64,000 nt of DNA from Bifidobacterium sp. WK041_4_12 (GTDB lineage Bacteria; Actinomycetota; Actinomycetes; Actinomycetales; Bifidobacteriaceae): NCBI RefSeq assembly GCF_041080795.1, contig NZ_CP129674.1:496001-560000 (forward strand). The letters are read 5' to 3'. A model generated the notes under the pieces. That model made no database searches. It saw only the letters and a list, made by a program, of their open reading frames with translations, and was not told the DNA's origin. Of the stretch, positions 16,892 to 24,366 are shown in pieces. The first letter of the stretch is position 1; each line of letters opens with the position of its first letter. The translations under genes and the position numbers were made by a program.

Positions 16892-16969
16892 CGAACCGTG
16901 AAAGCGCCTGTCGGCGCAAACGCCGCTCGAAGCGGCAACAAATGGAGCCCGGGGCTTAAGCACGGTTCG
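16892..16969. other. Cloverleaf-forming element upstream of upp
   Basis: An outer 9-bp helix (CGAACCGTG 16892-16900 with CACGGTTCG 16961-16969) encloses three hairpins: GCGCC/GGCGC (16904-16908, 16913-16917), GCCGCT/AGCGGC (16922-16927, 16931-16936) and AGCC/GGCT (16946-16949, 16953-16956). The junction strands are A-rich (AAA, AAAC, AACAAATGG, TAAG). It is not a tRNA: the loops are 3-4 nt, with no T-loop or CCA pattern. It lies in the 427-bp gene-free stretch 16713-17139, and either strand could be the functional one. Confidence 0.6.
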
Positions 16970-17082
16970 ACGCGGATTTCATTCTACGACATGATTGCTT
17001 GTCGCATGTTCATAAGCGCTCTGCGAAAGAGAAGAATTGCGAATCGCTTGCGCGTGTCTGATATTGAATGAGCGCTGGGCAT

Positions 17083-17130
17083 CAGAATGTAGGAGTGCCA
17101 GAACGCCAGAGTGTAGGAGTACCAGAATGT
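17083..17130 (+). repeat. Two 24-bp tandem repeats
   Basis: CAGAATGTAGGAGTGCCAGA.. (17083-17106) is repeated with 4 changes at 17107-17130, just beyond the 3' end of the unknown minus-strand gene. No gene is seen between it and the cloverleaf element. Confidence 0.65.
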
Positions 17131-17139
17131 CGCAGCGGG

Positions 17140-17874
17140 CTATTCCAACGATCCCTGACGCCATAGGTGTGCACCATGCACAAAATCCCGCCCTGTGGTA
17201 TGTAGCGCCTGTGCGGAATGAAGTGAACGTGCCAGCTGCGTGGCCAGGGCAGAACGAGAAGGCGAACCGACTTCGTCGCTGCTTGCCTTCTGCAAGCGCG
17301 TGCATTGTGCGCGGATGCCGAGGCTTATCACTTCGCAGAATGCGCCGGCACGTTCCAGTGCAACGGCGAAATCGCCTTGGAACGCTCCCGAAAGAATTGA
17401 ATCGGCAGTGCGCGCAATATCCTGTGCCACAGGTGGTCTATCGACTCCAACGATGGCAGAGGCAGCCGTGTCTACTGGTTCGCCCAAAGCCCAGAGTTCG
17501 CTGATAACATCCGAACTGCGTCGCATCCAGCTGCGCAGGGAATAGAGACGCCAGAGAATGCCTGGCAAGGAATCGGGGTCGGCATCGCTCCACAGTTCGG
17601 CAATGATGTCAACGCCTTCACGGTCGACCAGCGTGAGCACGCGTTGCACGATATTAGGATCCTGAGTCTGATGCACGCGATTGAGCAGCGAAGCCGCAGA
17701 AACATGGCTGATTTCGCTGATTTGCTGAGGATCCATGCCTCCTGAAAGTTGGTCGGCAATCGCCTGATCGAGCTGTCCGGGGCGCGAAGGACGCTGCGAG
17801 CCGGAGGTTGAAAATCCTGATCGCGACGCACGAATCGAAGAGGAACCATAGCGTGATGCAGCATTAGTAGACAA
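17140..17874 (-). CDS. Unknown protein downstream of the Nudix/phosphatase gene
   Basis: This is an open frame of about 244 residues that I do not recognise. The N-terminal 40 residues are Ser/Arg-rich; the rest looks helical and soluble, with conserved-looking stretches such as LSGGMDPQQISEISHVSAAS, LWRLYSLRSWMRR and SVVGVDRPP-like IVGVDRPPVAQD. The start is assigned to TTG 17874, which overlaps the stop of the upstream gene by 11 bp; an ATG at 17931 would overlap by 68 bp. Tight linkage suggests co-expression with the Nudix/phosphatase gene and perhaps ppk. In related actinomycetes a gene of unknown function often occupies this spot, but that is recollection, not evidence from the sequence. 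Confidence 0.7.
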   Translation of the reverse strand: MSTNAASRYGSSSIRASRSGFSTSGSQRPSRPGQLDQAIADQLSGGMDPQQISEISHVSAASLLNRVHQTQDPNIVQRVLTLVDREGVDIIAELWSDADPDSLPGILWRLYSLRSWMRRSSDVISELWALGEPVDTAASAIVGVDRPPVAQDIARTADSILSGAFQGDFAVALERAGAFCEVISLGIRAQCTRLQKASSDEVGSPSRSALATQLARSLHSAQALHTTGRDFVHGAHLWRQGSLE

Positions 17875-18946
17875 TGGGTACCACTTTCTGTATGTCAATG
17901 ATCTGAGGGCCTTCGCTGGCATTGACGACACTTAATGCCACGCCATGGCCGGTGGGGATGAATGGCGATTTCGTCGGCAGACGTTTCGCCAAAGAGCTGC
18001 CTATGCATAGTTCGCGTACGAAGTTGAAGATACCACCCAGAAGTGGCCTGTGAGTGCAGACGATTGAATTCTTCCGCAAGCGAATCGATGCTTCGATGAC
18101 CTCGTTCATCGAGGCGAGTGCTTCGTGGGGAAAAGCCTCGTAGCTCGATTCGGTGAGACGTTCATCTTCGCGGATTTGAAGTCGTGATTGCAAGGCGAAG
18201 GGTCGAATGGTGTCAATGCAGCGCAGCCAGGGTGACGAAACCACCAACGTGGGGTTAAAGCATGTCAGTTCGCGGCCGAGTGCATACGCAGCCGCTGCGC
18301 CGCGTGGCATCAGCGGTCGGTCAGCATCCTCGCCGAGCCATGTTTTCCGCGACTCCGCCTTGCTGTGTCTCACAATGAGGACAATGCGCGAATGCAGGGC
18401 ACCCTGCTGCACTCTATCGGTGAATTCGTCAAGCACGTCCCTATCGGTTGAGTGTGAGAGCATGTGCCTCGCCGCGTTGGGGCTGACCCAGCGCACGTCA
18501 TCAACTTCGTTGAGGTCAGGCTCATGGACAGGGCCGAAGGTGAGCCTGCGCCGCTCCGCATCCTGTTTGGGCAATGCTTGGGCCATCCAGAACGATACGC
18601 GCTTGTTGCCGGTGATGTTGCCTTTGCGCAGCTTGCCGCCTTCACGGTTCAGCGGGTATTCGACGGTTCTCAGAAACGATTCCAAGGCAACGGCAATGCC
18701 GGTTTCCTCGCCAACCTCTCGCACTGCTGTGTGGTATAGGGATTCGTGCTCTTCAACCTTGCCTTTGGGCCAGCTCCAATCGTCATATTTGGGACGGTGA
18801 ACCAGACATAGTTTAACCTTGCCCATGATCTCATGGACTTCGTCGTCGCTGAGGGGAAGCTTTCTCGCATCATCGAGCGTCCGAGAAGCGTCGGCGTTGC
18901 GCCAGCGATATACGATTGCTCCAGCTGCATCAGTCGTTTTGGACAT
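17864..18946 (-). CDS. Nudix hydrolase fused to a histidine phosphatase domain (MutT1-like)
   Basis: The 360-residue two-domain protein has a Nudix box at 62-84 (GKVEEHESLYHTAVREVGEE and on), matching GX5EX7REUXEEXGU, and a histidine phosphatase domain from about 188 with the RHG-type motif LIVRHSKAES (catalytic H194). This arrangement is that of mycobacterial MutT1, which hydrolyses 8-oxo-(d)GTP and dinucleoside polyphosphates, sanitising the nucleotide pool. The ppk gene lies 83 bp upstream on the same strand, a pairing also seen in mycobacteria. The Nudix domain is preceded by VYRWRNADA and a short insert (DARKLPLSDDEVHEI). Confidence 0.88.
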   Translation of the reverse strand: MSKTTDAAGAIVYRWRNADASRTLDDARKLPLSDDEVHEIMGKVKLCLVHRPKYDDWSWPKGKVEEHESLYHTAVREVGEETGIAVALESFLRTVEYPLNREGGKLRKGNITGNKRVSFWMAQALPKQDAERRRLTFGPVHEPDLNEVDDVRWVSPNAARHMLSHSTDRDVLDEFTDRVQQGALHSRIVLIVRHSKAESRKTWLGEDADRPLMPRGAAAAYALGRELTCFNPTLVVSSPWLRCIDTIRPFALQSRLQIREDERLTESSYEAFPHEALASMNEVIEASIRLRKNSIVCTHRPLLGGIFNFVRELCIGSSLAKRLPTKSPFIPTGHGVALSVVNASEGPQIIDIQKVVPIVY

Positions 18947-19029
18947 GCATCATCACTTTCCTGATGTCTTTTCCTGCATCGTGAAAATTGCGGCTAACAG
19001 TGGTGTGCTGTCAGCCGCAATCTGGTGTC

Positions 19030-21273
19030 TCAGTGTGTAGTGGGTCTTTTGATTCGCGTGTGCTTCTTGATCAGATATTCCTGGCAGTCAACAAGCGGAT
19101 TGCCCTGCTCGTCGCGCGAGTGGCGAATGTAGCTGCCATCGCCCTTCATGTGCCACGAAGCCGTAGTATCAGCCATCTGCAAGTCGATGTATTTTATCAG
19201 CTCGTCAATTTCGTCGGGAGATGTGATTCTTACCAGAGCCTCAACCCTGCGGTCAAGGTTTCTATGCATCAGATCGGCTGAGCCAATCCATACTTCCGGA
19301 CCGGAAATCGGACCTTCGCCGATCTGCGGGCCCTGCGAGTTCGCAAAGGCAAATATTCGACTGTGTTCGAGGAATCGTCCGAGAATCGAACGGACACGGA
19401 TATTGTCGCTCAAGCCTGCAATCTCAGGCTTGATTGCGCAGATGCCGCGTTCCACGATATCGATTTTGACACCGGCTTGGCTGGCTCGATACAACGCATC
19501 GATGCATTTCTCGTCAACCAGGGAGTTGACCTTGATTTTAATCCAAGCATCCTTGCCATCCTTGGCTGCGGCTTCCTCACGCTGAATGCGTTCGATAAGT
19601 CCAGAGCGTACGGAGCGCGGTGCGACTAGCAGCCGTTGGAAGCTTAATTTGGGAGCGTAACCTGACAGCTGGTTGAAGAGCCGGGTCAAATCCTGCCCCA
19701 CGACGGGATCGCAGGTAAGCAGACCGAGATCGGTGTATTGCCGGGCGGTTTTGGGGTTGTAGTTACCGGTTCCGATATGGCAATACCGTCGCAGGCCATC
19801 GGCTTCCTGACGGACCACGAGCTGCAGCTTGCAATGGGTTTTCAAACCAACGATGCCATAGACGACGTGCACACCCGCACGTTCGAGCTTGCGTGCCCAG
19901 GCGATGTTTGCCTCTTCATCAAATCGCGCCTTGATCTCGACAAGCACAAGCACCTGTTTGCCGGCGTGAGCGGCATCAACCAGCGCATCGATGATGGGTG
20001 AGTTGCCCGAAGTTCGATAGAGCGTCTGCTTGATTGCCAACACCTGTGGGTCGGCTGCCGCCTGTGCCAGAAAAGCCTGCACGGAGGTGGAGAACGAATC
20101 GTAGGGATGATGGAGCAAGATGTCATGCTCGCGAATCGCAGCGAAGATGTCTTGTGCACGACTTGATTCGACCTCTGCAATCTGGCGGTTCGTGCTGGGT
20201 ATGAAAGGCTGATACTTGAGGTCTGCGCGATCGATGGACTGCAATTCGAAAAGCACCGTGAAATCGAGCGGGGCGGGAACCCGATACACTTCCTCGTCGC
20301 TGACTCGGAGCTGGTTTGCCAGCAGCTGTGAAAGGAAGGGCGAGGTGGTGTCTGAAATTTCGAGACGAATGGGAGGTCCGAAACGGCGGCGCAGCAGTTC
20401 CTTTTCCATCGCGTTCAGCAGATTCTCGGCATCGTCTTCCTCAACGTCGATATCTTCGTTTCTCGTGACGCGGAACGAGCGCGCCTCCTTGATTACCATG
20501 CCGGGGAAAAGCGATTCAAGATGCGCTATCAGCAGATTCTCCATCGTGATGAAGCCGTAGCGTTCCTCGCGCCCTTCCTCATCGGTGAGATCGTCCACTG
20601 CAACCAGACGCGGCATGTTATCGGGGATTTTCACGCGGGCAAAGTGCGATTTTCCAGAGATTGGGTTTTCGACAAGAACCGCAAGGTTCAGGGAATTGCC
20701 CGAAATGTAGGGGAATGGGTGCGCTGGGTCTACGGCCAGCGGTGTCAGTACGGGGAATACCTGCTGGCGGAAGAAGCGAGACAGACGCTCCTGTTCCGTC
20801 GCGGTCAGCTGGTTCCAGCTCAGCAGCACGATATGCTGCTCGGCAAGTTCAGGAAGTATATGGTCGATGACGTAATGCGCGTATTCGTTTTGCAGCTTGT
20901 GGGCCTGCTCAGATATGGAGCGAAGCTGCTGCCGCGGGCTGAGTCCGCTTGCCGCGGTCACGGCGATGCCTGTTGTCACTCTTCGTTTGAGTCCAGCAAC
21001 GCGAACCATGAAGAATTCATCAAGATTGCTGGCAAAGATAGCCGCATAGTTGGCTCGTTCGAGCATTGGTTGTGTATCGTCCTGAGCCAGCTCCAGAACT
21101 CGTTTGTTGAACTTGAGCAAGCTGATCTCACGGTCGAAGAAACGATCTTCGGGCAGAGGTGCTGCGCCCTCGTCAGGGTTGGTTTTTCGTATCGAACGTT
21201 CGGTTTCCGCTATGTGTTCCGCAATCTGGCTGCGGAGCACGGATTTCGAAGGTGCGTCAAATATCTGAGCCAT
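19030..21273 (-). CDS. ppk: Polyphosphate kinase 1
   Basis: The 747-residue enzyme reversibly transfers the gamma phosphate of ATP to inorganic polyphosphate. Phospholipase-D-like halves carry the autophosphorylated histidine H480 in GLKTHCKLQL and a second histidine H637 in RFLEHSRIFAF; FASNLDEFFMVRVAGLKRR near residue 82-98 is a hallmark of the N-terminal domain. Length is slightly above the usual 690-730 because of the N-terminal leader. The Nudix/phosphatase gene follows 83 bp downstream. Confidence 0.96.
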   Translation of the reverse strand: MAQIFDAPSKSVLRSQIAEHIAETERSIRKTNPDEGAAPLPEDRFFDREISLLKFNKRVLELAQDDTQPMLERANYAAIFASNLDEFFMVRVAGLKRRVTTGIAVTAASGLSPRQQLRSISEQAHKLQNEYAHYVIDHILPELAEQHIVLLSWNQLTATEQERLSRFFRQQVFPVLTPLAVDPAHPFPYISGNSLNLAVLVENPISGKSHFARVKIPDNMPRLVAVDDLTDEEGREERYGFITMENLLIAHLESLFPGMVIKEARSFRVTRNEDIDVEEDDAENLLNAMEKELLRRRFGPPIRLEISDTTSPFLSQLLANQLRVSDEEVYRVPAPLDFTVLFELQSIDRADLKYQPFIPSTNRQIAEVESSRAQDIFAAIREHDILLHHPYDSFSTSVQAFLAQAAADPQVLAIKQTLYRTSGNSPIIDALVDAAHAGKQVLVLVEIKARFDEEANIAWARKLERAGVHVVYGIVGLKTHCKLQLVVRQEADGLRRYCHIGTGNYNPKTARQYTDLGLLTCDPVVGQDLTRLFNQLSGYAPKLSFQRLLVAPRSVRSGLIERIQREEAAAKDGKDAWIKIKVNSLVDEKCIDALYRASQAGVKIDIVERGICAIKPEIAGLSDNIRVRSILGRFLEHSRIFAFANSQGPQIGEGPISGPEVWIGSADLMHRNLDRRVEALVRITSPDEIDELIKYIDLQMADTTASWHMKGDGSYIRHSRDEQGNPLVDCQEYLIKKHTRIKRPTTH

Positions 21274-21502
21274 GCCCCCATCCTAGTTTATGGGGTGGCG
21301 TATGGAGGTGCGAGCAGCGTAATAATTCAGCTGCAATTCATCCGGGGCAATCTCAGATACCAACGTGCTGTGCAATAGCATACATGGTGTATGGATAAGA
21401 TGGTTATGGGGCAGCGATGCCCCTTGATCCACTGAGGTTCATGGATCGCGAATCTTTCTGGTCAATAAATGCTATCCGCATCGCATAATGAAAGGCACTC
21501 CA

Positions 21503-22105
21503 ATGGGAAGAATTCAAGAGATTCTCGCAACAATTCATGACGACGTATCGCTTTCGGAGCAATTGTCTCAGCGCATGCTCACGGGAATAGTCGATGGGCA
21601 CATCGACTATGACGTGATGGCGCATTCGCTTGCTGATTTTGCCACTGAACACGGGTTTGAGAACCCTCCCTCGCCGTCCAGCATCAAAAAGCTCATGCTT
21701 GCCAATAGTGGCAAACCCTTGGTTGAGTTTCATGGCGATCAATTGCTGGGCGACTTCCATCTTGGCAACATCGCAAAGGTGAATGTCGCGTGCCGTGGGG
21801 CGTTCATTGCTAGGCTCGCCATTCTGGCCAGTCTCCATGACGAACTATGGGTTGGCGACTGGATTGCAGTGAACAATGACACTGGCGCATATCTTGACAG
21901 CCTCAGGCTCTCCGGTCGCCTTGATGACGGCGATTCGTTCATCGTTCGCGTTGACATTGGCACAGGCCCATCTCAATATGGTCCGATGCTGGTGTACAAC
22001 GAGGGGCTTCATAACGCCAGCCCCCGGTATGCAGCCAACTTTACCGTCAGCGGCACCACCTGCGATGTTGGGTATTCAAGGCAGAATGACTCTGTATTCG
22101 GGTGA
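21503..22105 (+). CDS. Unknown protein between ppk and the pilus cluster
   Basis: This frame of 200 residues starts at ATG 21503, 7 bases after GAAAGG; the frame is open to an ATG at 21488. I do not recognise a family with confidence. The first 70 residues look like a helical module (IQEILATIHDDVSLSEQLSQ ... FATEHGFENPPSPSSIKKLM) faintly reminiscent of Nif11-type leaders; the rest is beta-rich (ILASLHDELWVGDWIAVNND ... SFIVRVDIGTGPSQYG). There is no signal peptide or membrane segment. It is divergent from ppk and lies 360 bp before fimA. Confidence 0.65.
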   Translation: MGRIQEILATIHDDVSLSEQLSQRMLTGIVDGHIDYDVMAHSLADFATEHGFENPPSPSSIKKLMLANSGKPLVEFHGDQLLGDFHLGNIAKVNVACRGAFIARLAILASLHDELWVGDWIAVNNDTGAYLDSLRLSGRLDDGDSFIVRVDIGTGPSQYGPMLVYNEGLHNASPRYAANFTVSGTTCDVGYSRQNDSVFG

Positions 22106-22223
22106 CGGAGCGTATTTAGGTGACGGAGCGTTGCATGGTGCAGGCTTCTGACGTTTGTTGGTGATTGTCAGACGAGGCATCCATGCGTGAAATGTAATCA
22201 CTGTGAGCAGAATTACTGAAAAA

Positions 22224-22252
22224 TTGACGTAAGGTATAACAATGGTTATTCT
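22224..22252 (+). promoter_or_regulatory. Candidate promoter of the sortase-pilus operon
   Basis: TTGACG (22224-22229), a 17-bp spacer and TATTCT (22247-22252) lie about 210 bp before fimA, leaving a long leader. The spacer holds an ATAAC/GTTAT inverted repeat. Elsewhere in the gene-free stretch 22106-22464 there are direct repeats of GGTGACGGAGCGT (about 22099-22131) and of AGTTTGCGC (about 22388-22412). No homopolymer tract of the phase-variation kind was seen. Confidence 0.5.
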
Positions 22253-22464
22253 GTATAGGGTGTCGACTTATAAGGGTGTGACCGCTCCTTGGAGTTTGTG
22301 AATGTGAGATTACTGTCTTTCAGATTGCAGCTCAGGTATATCGCGGGGGTTGGGGCATACCTCACAATAAGTCGGCTGAGAAGCACGAAGTTTGCGCATA
22401 GAGTTTGCGCCAAGCGGCGGTTTCTATCAGGAAGAAAAGGTTCTACAGTTAAAGGAAAACGACC

Positions 22465-24240
22465 ATGGACACGAAGATTCGTGCGAAAAGGGTGGCCGCG
22501 GTAGTTGCTGCTGCCTCCGTCGCACTGGCTGGCTTCGGCTTCGTACACACTGCAAACGCAGCTGCGAACGATGCCACCATCACGGTAAACGTAAAAGAAG
22601 ATGGTGCTGCTAGCGCCACCTACACCGCCTATCTCATCGGTGAATATGATGGGATCACCTACGATGCAAGTGGCAATATCAAGTCGCTTGTTGTTAAAGC
22701 TCAAAACGACCCCATTAACACTGCAATCAAGACTGATGCGGTTAATGCTGGTGCCGAAGCAACCGCCATTGATGCCGACAAACCAGCTAACTGGGTTGCA
22801 GCGAACTGGCTGGGCTACCCGACAAGTCCAAACACGGATGACACAATCTCGGCCGTCTCCCCATATGCAGGCAATTTGCAGGCTTTTGCACAGAAGCTAG
22901 CCGGGGATACGAACTTCAAGACCAGCAACACCACTGCCACAGGTACCGGCTTTACAAGCGGTGGGGCGATTGCTGGTGACACCATCAGCTTCACAGCCTT
23001 GACGCAGGGCTTGTATCTCATCGTTGACTCCACAGCTGAGACTACATCCGGTCACTCACTGCCCATCATCGTGGGCACCAAGGCTTGGAACGCCACCAAG
23101 AACGCTTTTGTTGACTTTGCGGACGGCGGCGTTGACAAGAAGCCAGCGCTTGGCGTGGCTCAGTTGAAGAATGACGCCACCTTCGTCGGCAAAACCATCG
23201 TTGGTGACACCAACGGTTTCAACATCGGCGACACCGTTGACTACGAAGTGACTTTCCCCGTTCCAGCGATCCCAGGAAGTCAGTCGACCTGGACGTCGAC
23301 CATCACCGATACTTTCCCAACTGCGTTGACACGTCCGGCGGTTACCGATGTTGAGATCTTCGTTGGTTCAGACACTACCGACGTTGCGGGCTTGCTGCCG
23401 GGTGGATCCATAACACATGAGAACGCCGACAAGCTGAAAATCACCGGTTTGGAGACATTGTATGGCGAGTACAACGGTTCTGCCTGGGTCAACCTAACGA
23501 CAGTGCCTACCACGACAATCCCGGTGGCTGCCGGAACGATCATCCGTATCAAGTATTCCGCTGTCATCAATGACAACGCTGTGTCAGCCACCGCTGCAAC
23601 CAATGGTGGCCAGCTTGCCGACAACACCAACTGGGTTGTATATGAGGACCCTACTCACACCGGAGGTAGCAATGGCGGCACTGATAACGCGGTTGCGTAT
23701 GTCTTCGGTATCGATTTGGCGAAGGTTGACAAGGCTGACCACTCCGTCCCGCTTGCAGGTGCGACGTTCACGGTTGCGAAGGCAAGTGCTCCGGCAACTC
23801 CATTGACGTTCTCGCAGGAGTCCGCTGGCGTGTATGAGTATTCCCCAACCGGTTCGGCCACAATTACTTCTAACACGGGCACTGGCCGCTTTACAGTCAA
23901 GGGCCTTGAGGCCGGGGAATACATCTTCACGGAAACCAATGCTCCTAGTGATTACTTCAAGGTGAGTTCCTTCAGTGTCACCATTGTGCCCACCTGGGAT
24001 TTGAACACCCAGACAGTCAGCAAGGTTGACTATCAACTGAGCACCACCACCGATGTGTGGCTGACCGCAACCGACACAATTGTGACTATCGGCGACACCA
24101 AGGAAGCGCTTTCCAACCTTCCTTACACGGGCGGCATTGGCATTGCTCTCTTCGTTGCTGTAGGTGCCGCAGTAACCATCATCGGTGTTCGTGCACACCG
24201 CAAGAGCGCCAAGGCTGAAGCAAACGCAACGGCATTCTAA
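22465..24240 (+). CDS. Major pilin subunit, FimA/SpaA-like
   Basis: The 591-residue sortase-polymerised pilin has a signal peptide ending at about residue 31-33 (VHTANAAA). The sorting signal LPYTG is at 552-556, followed by a hydrophobic helix and a basic tail (RAHRKSAKAEA). A CnaB-like domain with the E-box-like FTETNAPSDYF precedes it, and GIDLAKVDKADHSVPLAGAT is a typical isopeptide-domain start. The canonical pilin motif with YPK is not seen; VDFADGGVDKKPAL at about 215-228 stands where it would be expected. The gene is first in a fimA-fimB-sortase operon and is followed by a strong hairpin that would make its transcript more abundant than the rest. Confidence 0.9.
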   Translation: MDTKIRAKRVAAVVAAASVALAGFGFVHTANAAANDATITVNVKEDGAASATYTAYLIGEYDGITYDASGNIKSLVVKAQNDPINTAIKTDAVNAGAEATAIDADKPANWVAANWLGYPTSPNTDDTISAVSPYAGNLQAFAQKLAGDTNFKTSNTTATGTGFTSGGAIAGDTISFTALTQGLYLIVDSTAETTSGHSLPIIVGTKAWNATKNAFVDFADGGVDKKPALGVAQLKNDATFVGKTIVGDTNGFNIGDTVDYEVTFPVPAIPGSQSTWTSTITDTFPTALTRPAVTDVEIFVGSDTTDVAGLLPGGSITHENADKLKITGLETLYGEYNGSAWVNLTTVPTTTIPVAAGTIIRIKYSAVINDNAVSATAATNGGQLADNTNWVVYEDPTHTGGSNGGTDNAVAYVFGIDLAKVDKADHSVPLAGATFTVAKASAPATPLTFSQESAGVYEYSPTGSATITSNTGTGRFTVKGLEAGEYIFTETNAPSDYFKVSSFSVTIVPTWDLNTQTVSKVDYQLSTTTDVWLTATDTIVTIGDTKEALSNLPYTGGIGIALFVAVGAAVTIIGVRAHRKSAKAEANATAF

Positions 24241-24286
24241 CACCAGCGACATGTCGTAGCACGCATTCAGCTACGCGCCGTCAGTG

Positions 24287-24328
24287 AAGTCCCTCTCCCA
24301 CCCCCGAGGATTGGGAGAGGGACTTTCT
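24287..24328 (+). terminator. Hairpin between the major and minor pilin genes
   Basis: AAGTCCCTCTCCCA (24287-24300) pairs with TGGGAGAGGGACTT (24312-24325) over 14 bp, followed by TTCTC. It probably attenuates read-through from fimA into the minor pilin and sortase genes. Confidence 0.75.
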
Positions 24329-24366
24329 CATAACCCTTCCTGAACAACGACTCTACTAGGAGCAAC

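Noticed and set aside
16892..16969. Possible tRNA gene because of the cloverleaf fold
   Set aside because: Loops are too short, there is no T-loop sequence, no anticodon loop of seven and no acceptor end.
22106..22464. Homopolymer-based phase-variation switch for the pilus operon
   Set aside because: No G or C run longer than about five was found in the leader or at the start of the pilin genes.
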